Source: Corydoras sp. C115 (taxonomy: Eukaryota; Chordata; Actinopteri; Siluriformes; Callichthyidae). Taken from it: a DNA stretch of 64,000 nt. The translations under genes were made by a program, and so were the position numbers. Below are positions 1-12,337 of this stretch, piece by piece (position 1 is the first letter of the stretch; every line of letters begins with the position of its first letter). The notes under the pieces are model-generated. The model searched no databases and was not told the origin of the DNA. It was given only the letters and a program-made list of their open reading frames with translations. The stretch lies in assembly GCA_019802505.1 (NCBI GenBank), contig JAFMOC010000594.1, positions 60,001 through 124,000 on the forward strand, in the 5' to 3' direction.

Positions 1-237
1 ATGGAGAACTCTAAAGTGGCTCTGTGTGCCAGACAGGTGAGTGGACGGGTCTGACCGCTGACCTTTACACCCTCCCGCGTCCTCCTCCGTGCCTCACTGT
101 GTCTTTATGTTCTGTATCTGCTGCTGCACTCAGCACCCGCTGCTCACAGTGAGGTCAGTGTTTAGCATGTTCTCCTCTACGGCTGGTTCACGAGTTCAGA
201 TGGAATCATTCTGAATGTAACGTGCTTTCATGTTGAT

Positions 238-292
<55 letters not shown>

Positions 293-2369
293 CCAGGCGC
301 TGATAGCGTCTCACCTACCCTCGTATGAAGTGAGACACAACCAGGTGGAGTCCATCTTCCTCTCTGCTATAGACATGTACGGACACCAGTTCTGCCCTGA
401 GAACCTGAAGGTGAGGTTTGGAATCATATTGATATTGATTATTGATCTGATTATTGATCAGCTGTCAGTGGGACTCAAACCTGAGACTGCAGGACATGCT
501 GAGCTTTGGTTTGTTCTTCTCTCACAGAAACTCATCCTGTCTGAGACGTCCATCTTTGATGTGTTACCCAGTTTCTTCTACCACAGTAACCATGTGGTCT
601 GCATGGCTGCGTTAGAGGTACACACTGATGTTAACTCTACACACACACACACACACACACCTGCCGTCAGGTGAATGTATGAGATGTGTTCAGGTGGTGT
701 ATAATGACCTGTACCTGTGTTCGGGTGTATGTTTGGGGGGGTTTATGTGGGGGGGGGGGGCGGGGTTTATGTGTTCAGGTGGTGTATAATGACCTGTACC
801 TGTGTTCGGGTGTATGTTTGGGGGGGTGTATGTGGGGGGGGGGGGCGGGGTTTATGTGTTCAGGTGGTGTATAATGACCTGTACCTGTGTTCAGGTGTAT
901 GTTTGGGGGGGTGTTTGGGGGGGGGGGGGGGGGGGTTTATATGGTCAGGTGGTGTATAATGACCTGTACCCGTTTTTTAAGGTGTATGTAGGGGGCGGGG
1001 TTTGTGTTCAGGTGGTGTATAATGACCTGTACCTGTGTGCAGGTGTGTGTTTGGGAGGTGTATGTGTTTGGGTGTATGTAGGGGGCGGGGTTTATATGGT
1101 CAGGTGGTGTATAATGACCTGTACCTGTGTTCAGGTGTATGTTTGGGGGGTGTATGTGTTTGGGTGTATGTAGGGGGCGGGGTTTATATGGTCAGGTGGT
1201 GTATAATGACCTGTACCTGTGTGCAGGTGTATGTTCGGAGGGGGTACATCGCCTATGAGCTGAACAGCCTGCAGCACCACCTGCTGAAGGACGGCACGTG
1301 TGCTGTACACTTTCAGTTCATGCTCCCATCATCCCACCCTAACAGGTAACACACACACACACACACACACACTGTATATACACCAACACTTAAATAAGTC
1401 CATACATGTTTTAATATTAAAGTATGTGGATCTCTGTTTATTTAATTATATCTATTTTCTAACTGTATGATGTTTTAAATGATGTTTAAACGTTGTCTCT
1501 TGTGTGTGTTTCGTGATGTAAGAGAACCATACAGCAGAGCGATTCACACCAAACCCACGTAATGCTCTCTGCATTTATATATTCTGTATTTAATTTAATT
1601 TACTGACCCAGTGACCCCCCCCCCCCCCACGTGCTAACAGGGCTAACAGTACAACCGCGCGATGCTGCAGCACCTAAAAGTGTTCCGAGGCTCCCTGCTG
1701 TCTGTAGGATAATTATAATAATCTGCAGTACCACTGTTCTACCAGAGGGGTCTCCAAATCCAAGAGCAGGGTCTGCTTTAAGGTCAAAACTCCTGTAGAT
1801 CATGTCATTAAGCCCCTCCCACATTTACAGCATTTCAAATGTTATCCCCCCCATCGCTCCACCCCCCCTCATGTGCACTGCAGGGTGCTGTTTACTCTTT
1901 AGAGAGCTTACAGATGTTACGACATCATAATAACTGCTTTATAACAGTGTGTCAATCATAAAGCATCCACCCCCTTCCTATATAGAGGTCAAAGGTCAGT
2001 GGTTAGGTCACCCCCCCATTAACCCTGCTCTCTGAATGTTCTCATTGCAGAGGGAGCAGCCCCACGAGGAACAGGTAGAGTACACGCTCCTCCCCGACAA
2101 CCAATCAGCTGCCTGGCTCTGTGCACTGGTGCATGCTGGGTGTTCTGCACTCTGCATCATTTATAAAATAAATATAATACGAACTCTGTGACAGAGAACA
2201 GATAATTAATTAACATTAAACAGAGCTGTGTGTGATGTGGGCGGAGCCTCCGTCCGTCAGCATGTGTTCATTAAACAGATCAGCATGTGGACCCATTCTT
2301 TAATTCAGCCTTAATTAATTTATTAATTAGATCCAGTTCAGCTTTATGCAGTAATTTTGTCCCTACAGC

Positions 2370-2405
<36 letters not shown>

Positions 2406-2829
2406 ACCTGTATGATACACACAGATGTTTACACCTGGATGATATGTTAATGAGCTGATGTTTACTCTCATCCAAAAATAACTTCAGAATTAATTAAAAC
2501 TGACTCGTTATAAATAAGCCTGTTATTGGTTTTGTATCATGCTGTAGTTACTGCAGTCAGACTGCAGGGCGGCGCAGTGATGAATCCACACAGTGTATGT
2601 GATGAGTGTTATGTAGTAATGATGTTACTGTAACACACACACACACTCTCTCACACACACTCCCCCCCCCGCCCCCCTGTCGGTGTGCAGGTTACCCGTC
2701 AGCAGCTCAGACCAGTTTGAGACGATGCGGCGGCAGAGCAGTGAACTCTTCCTGGAGGGGGCGCTCTCTCCTCCCTGTCAGAGGATGGGCGTCATGGTTG
2801 CCTTCCAGTGCTTTGATGACTTTATGAGG

Positions 2830-2872
<43 letters not shown>

Positions 2873-2906
2873 CATGCTATTCTGCATGAATCCTGCAGGT
2901 GTCTGA

Positions 2907-2942
<36 letters not shown>

Positions 2943-3036
2943 CAGGTGTTTTGATGAGGTCATTTCCTGCTTTGCTGACCTGCAGTGTGAGAACTGCCTG
3001 TTCACTGATACAGTGTATGACGAGGAGAGTATAAAG

Positions 3037-3082
<46 letters not shown>

Positions 3083-3410
3083 GGGCTGCAGTTTGATGAT
3101 GTCATGTCGTTTGTAGAACATGAGAGAGAACCCCATCCACATCATCAACGTCTCCATCAAATCGGCCGACACCGAGGACGACGACGCCTTAGTCTCCGCC
3201 TTCTCTGACTTCAGTCAGTCCAAAGTGAGCCCCCCCCCCCCCCCGCAGAACCTGTGATCAGATAATCAGAGTGAATCAGACCGAGCTCTTTAGAATCAGA
3301 TCTGATTCGGTTCTCACGCCGACTCCTTTATTTGATTCAGAAAGCGGTTCTGTATGAATATGGAATCAGGAGGATCACGTTCCTGGTGGCGCAGCGGGTC
3401 AGTGATGATG

Positions 3411-3459
<49 letters not shown>

Positions 3460-4260
3460 ATCGTATTGTTTATATGTTTTATATTTTTTCTTCACAGAGA
3501 GAGTTTCCGAAGTTCTTCACGTTCAGAGCCAGAGATGAGGTAGGGATGTTTAGGAGGTCGACCCGGTGCTGATCTGTAGCCCCGCCCCTTTCTCATGCCC
3601 CACCCTCTGCCTGCAGTTCGAGGAGGATCGGATCTACCGGAACCTGGAACCGGCTCTGGCCTTCCAGCTGGAGCTGAACCGCATGAGGAACTTTGCCCTC
3701 GCCGCCGTGCCCTGCGCCAACCACAAGATGCACCTGTACCTGGGTGCTGCCCGCGTGGAGGAGGGCACGGAGGTGACCGACTACCGCTTCTTCATCAGAG
3801 CCATCATCCGCCACTCAGACCTCATCACCAAGGTGACGCGTCGCGCCTGCGCCACTTCAGCGTGGACGGGAACCTGTCTGTAACGCGTGTGTGTGTGTGT
3901 GTGTGTGCAGGAGGCGTCGTTCGAGTACCTGCAGAATGAGGGCGAGCGCTTGTTGCTGGAGGCGATGGACGAGCTGGAGGTGGCGTTCAGTAACACACAC
4001 ACTCGCACCGACTGCAATCACATCTTCCTGAACTTCGTTCCCACCGTCATCATGGACCCCATCAAGGTCAGAACCATCAGCACAGAACCCGGTTCTCACA
4101 GCAGTGTGTTTACTGACCCTCAGTCAGTGTGTTAGAGTGAGCCGGATAACTTAAACCCAGAGCTTAAACCTGAACATGGTTCCTGTATCGGTTCCTGTTT
4201 TGGTGAGGGTAACTGGGTTTGGGTTCCTTTGATGAGGATCTTGTGGACTCACAGACTCTG

Positions 4261-4316
<56 letters not shown>

Positions 4317-4938
4317 TCAGATCGAGGAGTCCGTGCGCTCGATGGTGATGCGTTACGGGCGGCGCCTCTGGAAGCTGCGGGTGCTGCAGGCCGAGCTGAA
4401 GATCAACATCCGCCTGACGCCGAGCGCAGAGGCCAAACCCATCCGCCTGTTCCTCACCAACGAGAACGGCTACTACCTGGACATCAGTCTGTACGAGGAG
4501 GTCACTGACTCCGCCTCCGGACAGGTCAGTTCATTCATTCATTATCTTCAGCTTTATCCACTATTAGGGTCGTGGGGGGGGTTCCCCATGCCCATCCAGG
4601 GGAGGACGTTTCGGGCTCTGGGCAGATACACCCAGGACAGGGCGCCAATCCATCGCTGGGCACACACTCACTCACACACACACACTCTATATGGGGCAAT
4701 TTGGAGAATTCAATTGACTTGATCCATGTTTTTGGACTGTGGGAGGAAACCGGAGAACCCGGAGGAAACCCACACGGACACGGGGAGAACGTGGAAACTC
4801 CACCCAGATGGGGATTTGTACCGGGAATTCCTAGCGCTGAGAGGAGAACATGCTAAACCACTAAGCCTCCGTGCCGCCCCAGGTGAGTTCAACTGAAGAT
4901 AATAATAAATAATAAAAATCTGTGTATTAAATCTCTAA

Positions 4939-4970
<32 letters not shown>

Positions 4971-5679
4971 TTTTGTGTGTGTTTGTGTTTTTTTGTATGT
5001 GTGTGTGTGTTTGTGTTTTTTTGTGTGTGTGTGTGTGTTTGTGTTTTTTTGTGTGTGTTTGTGTTTTTTTGTGTGTGTTTGTGTTTTTGTGTGTTTGTGT
5101 TTTTGTGTGTGTTTGTGTTTTTTTGTGTGTGTTTTTGTGTGTGTTTGTGTTTTTGTGTGTTTGTGTTTTTGTGTGTTTGTGTTTTTGTGTGTGTTTGTGT
5201 TTTTTTGTGTGTGTTTTTGTGTTTGTGTTTTTGTGTTTGTGTTTTTGTGTGTGTTTGTGTTTTTGTGTGTGTGTTTGTTTTTTTGTGTTTGTGTGTGTGT
5301 GTGTTTGTGTTTTTGTGTGTGTGTGTGTGTGTGTTTGTTTTTTTGTGTGTGTGTGTGTGTTTTTGTGTTTGTGTGTGTTTGTGTTTTTGTGTGTGTGTTT
5401 GTGTTTTTGTGTGTGTGTTTGTGTTTTTGTGTGTGTGTTTGTGTGTTTGTGTTTTTGTGTGTGTGTTTGTGTTTTTGTGTGTTTTTGTGTGTGTTTGTGT
5501 TTTTGTGTGTGTGTTTGTGTTTTTGTGTGTGTGTGTGTGTTTTTGTGTTTGTGTTTTTGTGTGTGTGTTTGTTTTTTGTTTTTGTGTGTGTTTTTGTGTG
5601 TGTGTTTGTTTTTGTGTGTTTGTGTTTTTGTGTGTGTGTGTTTGTTTGTGTGTGTGTGTGTTTGTTTGTGTGTGTGTTT

Positions 5680-5725
<46 letters not shown>

Positions 5726-6852
5726 CATGTTCCAGTCGTACACAGAGAAGCACGGCCCCCTGCACGGTATGCTGATCAACACGCCGTACGTCACTAAAGA
5801 CCTCCTGCAGGCCAAGCGTTTCCAGGCGCAGAGCCTCGGCACCACCTACGTCTACGACTTCCCCGAGATGTTCCGTCAGGTGAGCGACAGCGGCTCTCTG
5901 CTCCACCCCACACCCTCAGCAGAACCCCGACCTCATCGACCTCTCTGTCCGTCCGTCCGTCTCAGGCTCTGTTTAAACTCTGGGGTCCTGGGGATCGTTA
6001 TCCTAACGACGTCCTGCTGTGTAACGAGCTGGTGCTGGACCCCCAGGGTCAGCTGGTGCAGATCAACCGACTGCCGGGAGACAACGAGGTCAGAGAGAAC
6101 GTCTGACCCACAACCTCAAACGAGCATTCAGAGACTCAGACCTCACCCCCCCCCCCTCACCCCCTCTCTCTGCAGGTGGGCATGGTGGCGTTCCGGATGA
6201 AGATGAAGACCCCCGAGTACCCCGAGGGTCGTGACATCATCGTGATCTGTAATGACATCACCCACCTGATCGGCTCGTTCGGGCCTCAGGAGGACCTGCT
6301 GTTCCTGCGGGCGTCCGAGTTGGCGCGCTCGGAGGGAATCCCGCGCGTCTACATCTCGGCCAACAGCGGCGCCCGCATCGGCCTCGCCGAGGAGATCAAA
6401 CACATGTTCCAGGTGGCCTGGGTCGACCCCGATGACCCCTACAAGGTCCTAAAGCCCGCCCCGTCACCGAATCAGGAGAGTCGAGGTCCTCACGTGGGCA
6501 GTGATGTCACGTTCCGTCTGTGTGTCCTCCTCCGCAGGGCATCAAGTATCTGTATCTAACGCCTCAGGACTACACGCGCATCAGCGCCGCCAACTCCATA
6601 CACTGCCGCCATGTGGAGGAGGGAGGAGAGTCCAGGTGAGCGAGCAGAGCAAGAGAACCTTCATCATCATCATCATCAGCGGGTTCTAAAGCTCATCAAC
6701 ATGATTGTGAAACAGGTACATCATCACTGACATCATCGGTAAGGAGGAGGGGCTCGGCGTGGAGAACCTGCGAGGTTCGGGGATGATCGCGGGCGAGTCG
6801 TCTCAGGCGTACGAGGAGATCGTCACCATCAGTCTGGTGAGAGACGTCCCTC

Positions 6853-6884
<32 letters not shown>

Positions 6885-8167
6885 GTGGTGGTCGTTACTC
6901 TGGGTTCTCTGCGCAGGTGACGTGCCGTGCGATCGGAATCGGGGCGTACCTGGTCAGGTTGGGTCAGAGGGTCATCCAGGTGGAGAACTCCCACATCATC
7001 CTGACGGGAGCTGGAGCTCTGAACAAGGCCTGACTAATCCATCCATTATCTTGGGGGGGGGGGGGTTCCCCATGGCAGATACACCCAGGACAGGGGGGCA
7101 ATCCATCACTGGACACACACTCACTCACACAGACACATACACTCTATATGGGGCATTCATTCATTATCTTCAGCTTTATCCTCTATTAGGGTCGCGGGGG
7201 GGGGGGTCCCCATGCCCATCCAGGGGAGAACGTCTCGGGCGCTGGGCAGATACAACCAGGACAGGGGGCAATCTATCACTGGGCACACACTCACTCACAC
7301 AGACACATACACTATATGGGGCATTCATTCATCCATTATCTTCCACTTTGTCCTATATTAGGGTCGTGGGGGGGGGGGTTCCCCATGCCCATCCAGGTGA
7401 GAACGTTTCGGGCGCTGGGCAGATATACCCAGGACAGGGCGCCAATCCATCGCTGGACACTCACTCACTCACACAGACACACTCTATATGGGGCAATTTG
7501 GAGAATTCAATTGACTTGATCCATGTTTTTGGACTGTGGGAGGAAACCGGAGAACCCGGAGGAAACCCACGCAGACACGGGGAGAACATGGAAACTCCAC
7601 CCAGATGGGGATTCGAACCGGGAATCCCCAGCGCTGAGAGGAGAACATGCTAAACCACTAATCCACCGTGCCGCCCCTCCTGACTAATGGATCCGCTGAT
7701 TCCGTCCGTATCGGATCCGATGGGCGTTCTGTGGGCGTGTCTGAGTCCGGCTCTCTCTCTGATCGTACAGGTTCTGGGGCGTGAGGTTTACACCTCCAAC
7801 AATCAGCTGGGCGGAGTGCAGATCATGCACCATAACGGGGTCACACACGCCACCGTCCCTGACGACTTCGAGGGCGTTCTCACCGTTCTGCAGTGGCTCT
7901 CCTACATGCCCAAGGTCAGAGTTCTGCACGTTCTTTAGAATACATCAATTTATTAAATACTAACACACGATCGTTCTCCAGAATAAACACAGTCCGGTAC
8001 CCCTGATGCCCCCCACTGACCCGGTGGACAGGGACATCGAGTTTGTCCCAACGAAGGCCCCCTATGACCCCCGCTGGATGCTGTGTGGACGTCCTCATCC
8101 CAGTGAGATTATAATCCCGCCGTTATGAAGCTTTGATAAGAGATTAACGGATCACGGTTATGTACAC

Positions 8168-8211
<44 letters not shown>

Positions 8212-8631
8212 CTGTCAGGGGGGCGTGGCAGAGCGGATTTTTCGACCATGGCACCTTCATGGAGGTGATGGGCACGTGGGCGCAGACTGTGGTCGTGGGC
8301 AGGGCCAGGTGAGATTACCCACAATGCACTGCAGATTTAAAATTAAGAGGGCTTCATGAGATCAGGAGATCGTTATACAGAAGATCTCTAACCTGCACTA
8401 GTGCTGGGATAGGCTCCAGAACCCCGATGGCTTTGATGGTATCAGGTTTAACGTTGGTTGCCACGGCGACGCGGTGTTTTTCAGGCTTGGTGGGATTCCT
8501 CTCGGGGTCATCGCCGTGGAGACGCGGACCGTGGAGGTCGCCGTCCCCGCAGACCCGGCCAACCTGGACTCTGAGGCCAGAGTGAGTGAGAACCGTCTCA
8601 CAGAACGTCAGAGGGACGGGACAGGACACTC

Positions 8632-8683
<52 letters not shown>

Positions 8684-10400
8684 AGATCGTGCAGCAGGCG
8701 GGGCAGGTCTGGTTCCCTGACTCAGCGTATAAGACCGCTCAGGCCATCAGAGACTTTAACAGAGAGGAGCTCCCCCTGCTGGTGTTCGCCAACTGGAGAG
8801 GGTTCTCTGGAGGGATGAAAGGTGCAGCACCGCACTCTCACATCTGAAATACTCTCTCATCTGAGACACACACTCTCACATCTGAAACACACACTCTCAC
8901 ATCTGAGACACACACTCTCACATCTAAAACACTCTCTCATCTGAAACACACACTCTCACAATTAAAATACACTCTCGCATCCAAGACACACTGTCATGTC
9001 TGAAACACTCGCATTGGTGACACACTAACATTTAAAACACACTTCTACATCCAAGACACACTCTCGCATCTAAAAACACTCTCCTGTCTAAACTCACATC
9101 TGAAACACACACTCGCGTACAAGACACACCATCATGTCTGAAACACTCGCGCTGTGACTCTCGCATCTACAAACTCTCTCCTGTCTAAAACTCACTCTCT
9201 CCTCTGAGACACACTCTCACATTTAAAGCACACTCTCGCATCTGAACCGCTCTCATATCTGAGACACATTCTCACATTTAAAGCACACTCTCGCGTCTGA
9301 GACTCGCTCTCACAATTAAAGCACACTCTCGCGTCTGAACCACCCTCTCATCTGAGACCTGCTCTCACATTTAAAGCACACTTTCACATCTGAAACACAC
9401 ACTCTCTCATCTTAGACACACTCTCACATTTAAAACACACTCTCGTGTTTGAGCCTCGCTCTCGCGTCTGAGACCCGCTCTCGCGTCTCCCTCTGGATCA
9501 GACATGTACGATCAGGTTCTGAAGTTCGGGGCCCACATCGTGGACGCGCTGCGAGAGTTCCGTCAGCCCGTGCTGGTCTACATCCCCCCCCACGCCGAGC
9601 TGAGAGGAGGATCATGGGTAGTGATCGACCCCACCATCAACCCTCAGTACATGGAGCTGTACGCCGACCGAGAGAGCAGGTGAGCGAGGGTCAGAGCGAG
9701 GGTCAGATCGAGGGTCAGATCGAGGGTCAGATCGGCGTCCGTCCGGCCCTGACCATGTGACTCTGCAGGGGCGGGGTGCTGGAGCCCGAGGGCACGGTGG
9801 AGATCAAGTTCAGGAGGAAGGACCTGGTGAAGACCATGCTGCGGGTGGACGCTGAATGCGGGCGGCTGGCGCAGCGGCTGGGTGAGAGAACCGTACAGAG
9901 TGGGGGGGGGGGGGAGGAGGAGGTGCTCCAGCGCTCACGTTCTCCACCGCAGGTTCCGGGACGTTATCAGAGAAGGAGCACGCTGACGTGGAGGCCCTGC
10001 TCAGAGCCAGAGAGGACTTCCTGCTCCCCATCTACCACCAGGTGGCAGTGCAGTTCGCCGACCTCCACGACACGCCGGGGAGGATGCAGGAGAAAGGAGT
10101 CATCAGCGTAAGCTCCTCCCTCCGCGGAACCCCGCCCCGGAGCGCGGCTCGGCGCTGACCCGCTGTCTTCTCCCGCAGGACGTCCTGGACTGGAGGAGCG
10201 CCCGGTCCTTCTTCTACTGGAGACTGCGCCGCCTCCTGCTGGAGGAGGAGTTAAAGGAGGAGATCATGCGCGCCAAAAAAGACCTGAGCAACGGACACGT
10301 GAAGTCCATGCTGCGCCGCTGGTTCACCGAGACCGAGGGCACCGTGAAGGTGTGACCTTTAACCCCTCCATCACAGTACAGCACGTCAACCCTGTTTGAC

Positions 10401-10459
<59 letters not shown>

Positions 10460-11513
10460 AGGCCTACCTGTGGGATAATAACAAGGCCGTGGTGGAGTGG
10501 CTTGAGAAACACCTGTCACATCAGGAGGGGGCGCGGTCAGCCATCAAAGAAAACATCAAATACCTGAAGAGAGACTACGCCCTCAAACACATCCGCAGGT
10601 GACTCCGCCCTTAACCTGTCCGTCATTACCTGAACCCTGAGGTACTGACCATCCATCCATCATCTTCTGCTTTATCCTCTATTAGGGTCGTGGGGGGGTT
10701 CCCCATGCCCATCCAGGGGAGAACGTTTCGGGCGCTGGGCAGATACACCCAGGACAGGACGCCAATCCATCGCTGGACACACACACACACACACACTCTA
10801 TATGGGGCAATTTGGAGAACTCAATTGACTTGATCCATGTTTTTGGACTGTGGGAGGAAACCTGAGAACCCGGAGGAAGCCCACGCGGACACGGGGGGAA
10901 CATGGAAACTCCACCCTGATGGAGATTCGAACCGGGAATCCCTAGTGCTGAGAGGAGAACATGCTAAACCACTAAGCCACCGTGCCGCCCTGTGTTACTG
11001 AATAGACTGATTAATTAATTAATTAATCCAGGTTAATTCAGCAGATTATTAATCCCGAGTTTAATCCCGAGTTTAAATCTGAGTTTAATCCCGAGTTTAA
11101 TCCCGAGTTTAATCTGAGTTTAATCTGAGTTTAATCTCAAATTTAATCCCGAATTTAAATCTCGAGTTTAATCTGAGTTTAAATCTCGAGTTTAATCCCG
11201 AGTTTAAATCTCGAGTTTAATCCCGAATTTAATCTGAGTTTAATCTCGAATTTAATCCCGAGTTTAATCTCGAGTTTAATCCCGAATTTAATCCCGAATT
11301 TAATCCCGAGTTTAATCCTGAGTTTAATCCCGAATTTAATCCCGAGTTTAATCCCGAGTTTAATCTGTTGATGGCTTTTGCAGTCTGGTGGAGGTAAACC
11401 CTGACGTCGTGATGGACTGCATCATCCACATGGCTCAGAACATCACTCCATCTGAGAGGGCCAAGCTTTCTCACCTGCTGGCAACCATGGAGAACTCCAC
11501 CCCCTCCAGCTAA
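1..11513 (+). CDS. acacb: Acetyl-CoA carboxylase 2 (beta), 3' part of gene; 30 exons
   Basis: Carboxylates acetyl-CoA to malonyl-CoA. The ACC2 form is known to act at the outer mitochondrial membrane, where malonyl-CoA restrains CPT1. The window starts inside an exon of the central domain, so the biotin carboxylase and biotin carrier parts lie upstream. Exons: 1-36, 297-410, 528-617, 1227-1345, 2051-2074, 2691-2828, 2946-3036, 3117-3224, 3341-3397, 3498-3539, 3617-3832, 3911-4066, 4321-4524, 5724-5879, 5966-6088, 6176-6445, 6538-6635, 6716-6836, 6917-7027, 7771-7914, 7982-8102, 8212-8308, 8485-8581, 8686-8821, 9502-9679, 9769-9881, 9953-10107, 10179-10349, 10462-10598, 11384-11513 (TAA). Together they give 1250 residues with no frame break. 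Carboxyltransferase motifs include [39 protein letters not shown] and [16 protein letters not shown]1 is the alternative. The foxn4 neighbour and residues such as [16 protein letters not shown] favour ACC2. All junctions are GT-AG except a GC donor at 7028. Confidence 0.95.
240..290 (+). repeat. (TG)n microsatellite at acacb acceptor
   Basis: An uninterrupted (GT) tract of about 25 units ends in ACCCAG, the acceptor of the exon starting at 297. No ordinary polypyrimidine tract is present, so the repeat occupies that position. Confidence 0.95.
686..1226 (+). repeat. G-rich minisatellite carrying repeated splice-acceptor copies
   Basis: The unit is about 85 bp at first and shortens towards the exon. 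It repeats the block GTGTATAATGACCTGTACC, then TGTGTTCAG, then GTGTATGTTTGG and a long G run. The last unit is the genuine intron end and exon start (TGTGTGCAG then GTGTATGTTCGG at 1227). Each upstream unit therefore carries a copy of the acceptor and the first dozen exon bases. Six or seven units are visible, with starts near 692, 777, 863, 948, 1012, 1104 and 1196. Confidence 0.9.
2051..2074 (+). CDS. acacb: 24-nt in-frame microexon of acacb (8 residues)
   Basis: An AG at 2049-2050 and a GT at 2075 enclose 24 nt. They add eight residues, GSSPTRNR, between two arginine codons split 2+1, so skipping keeps the frame. Mammalian ACC1 has an alternatively spliced eight-residue insert, GNIPTLNR, at the equivalent place, just before the Ser1200-region phosphorylation loop. 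The same length, frame and G-x-x-P-T-x-N-R pattern argue that this is a real, probably alternative, exon. Confidence 0.75.
4531..4880 (-). mobile_element. tRNA-derived SINE, full length, at an acacb splice donor
   Basis: On the minus strand it runs from a tRNA-like head (GGCGGCAC..., then the B-box region) through a body to a tail ending in (GAAT)n. The flanking direct repeat is CAGGTSAGTTCA at 4522-4533 and 4880-4891, spanning the exon end and donor. The element is inserted immediately after the exon 4321-4524. Confidence 0.9.
4937..5722 (+). repeat. TG/TTTG satellite filling an acacb intron
   Basis: About 790 bp made only of G and T, mixing (GT)n with TTTGTG and TTTTTGTG blocks. It ends directly in the TAG acceptor of the exon at 5724. 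Long open frames on both strands here are low-complexity artefacts. Confidence 0.95.
7039..7678 (-). mobile_element. SINE with triplicated 3' part, next to an acacb GC donor
   Basis: Three SINE tail modules sit in tandem (about 7039-7150, 7151-7325 and 7326-7678). Only the last continues into the tRNA-like head. The whole block is flanked by one target duplication, CCTGACTAAT, at 7029-7038 and 7679-7688. This suggests one insertion followed by internal tandem duplication. The left duplication begins one base after the exon end at 7027. Confidence 0.85.
8400..8425 (+). mobile_element. SINE tail fragment
   Basis: A short GTGCTGGGATAGGCTCCAG segment in an acacb intron resembles the 3' end of another common teleost tRNA-SINE group. 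Similar short pieces occur near 18240 and 62715. Confidence 0.4.
8848..9480 (+). repeat. Degenerate ACACTCTCACATCTGAAAC minisatellite
   Basis: About 30 imperfect units of roughly 19-22 bp (ACACACTCTCACATCTGAAA and variants) fill the acacb intron 8822-9501 up to the acceptor. Confidence 0.9.
10650..10990 (-). mobile_element. tRNA-derived SINE, full length
   Basis: Same family as the other copies, minus orientation, in the last acacb intron. The tail is CCATCCATC... on the plus strand and the head ends in GTGCCGCCC. A short, decayed flanking repeat resembling TACTGA is visible. Confidence 0.85.
11040..11372 (+). repeat. TTTAATCCCGAG minisatellite
   Basis: About 27 tandem 12-14 bp units (GAGTTTAATCCC, GAATTTAATCTC and variants) lie immediately before the acceptor of the last acacb exon at 11384. 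Confidence 0.95.
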
Positions 11514-11515
11514 AA

Positions 11516-11578
<63 letters not shown>

Positions 11579-11907
11579 AGAGCTGAGTGCAGGTAAGGAA
11601 ACGAGTCAGGAGATGAGGACTTTTATTCTGTTGGCGTTAACATTAGGGGCATTTGAAGTTTCTTCACCTTTAATCTTCATTCAGACGTTTGTTGTTGTTG
11701 TTGTTTAAATATTTCTTGTTGCCTTGGAAACGCACAAACCGAGCACTACAGCGCCTCCCCGTGGTCAGCATCGTTTCAGAACCGTCACATGACCCGCATC
11801 CCGGAGGTTCCACCACTGAGGAACCGTACGGTTCCACGATAAACTTTATGACATCATCGAGTAGATGAAGAACTCCGTCCTGTGGATGTCCATAACACTG
11901 TTTACCT

Positions 11908-11954
<47 letters not shown>

Positions 11955-12270
11955 TGCAGACATCACGGCATTATGGGATGTACTACTCATTATCGACCAC
12001 CTGGAGGTTTGGTATTGGACTCCTGGTTCCTATCCCAGTACCTGATGAATGAGTCTGATGTGTGTTTATCTGAACCACTGTGTGTCTCACTCTGACATCA
12101 CTCTGACCTCATGCTGACATCACTGTGACATCACTGACTCAGGTCTAATGATGGAGCGTGGGATGATTGAAGTGTTTAAAACACATCAGTTTGTGAAGTT
12201 GTATGGGGGTCATGTGACCTGCGGGGTCATGTGATCGCCAGTCTTTAGTGTTTATAGTGATTTAAATAAA
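11514..12270 (+). other. acacb: acacb 3'UTR with poly(A) signal
   Basis: The stretch after the TAA at 11511-11513 starts with a (CA)n tract (11517-11575), has a second one at 11911-11950, and contains no gene. An AATAAA at 12265-12270 is the best polyadenylation signal. The 3'UTR extent is inferred. Confidence 0.6.
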
Positions 12271-12337
12271 ACATCTGGATCAGAATGGAGGAGTTCAGAG
12301 ACTGGAGAGCTTTACTGTGTGCTGTAGGGGGCGCCGT

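Noticed and set aside
4889..5906. Long open frames of about 260-320 residues on both strands (Thr-His-Lys-Asn or Cys-Val-Phe repeats)
   Set aside because: They are translations of the TG/TTTG satellite in an acacb intron, open in several frames at once, with no domain.
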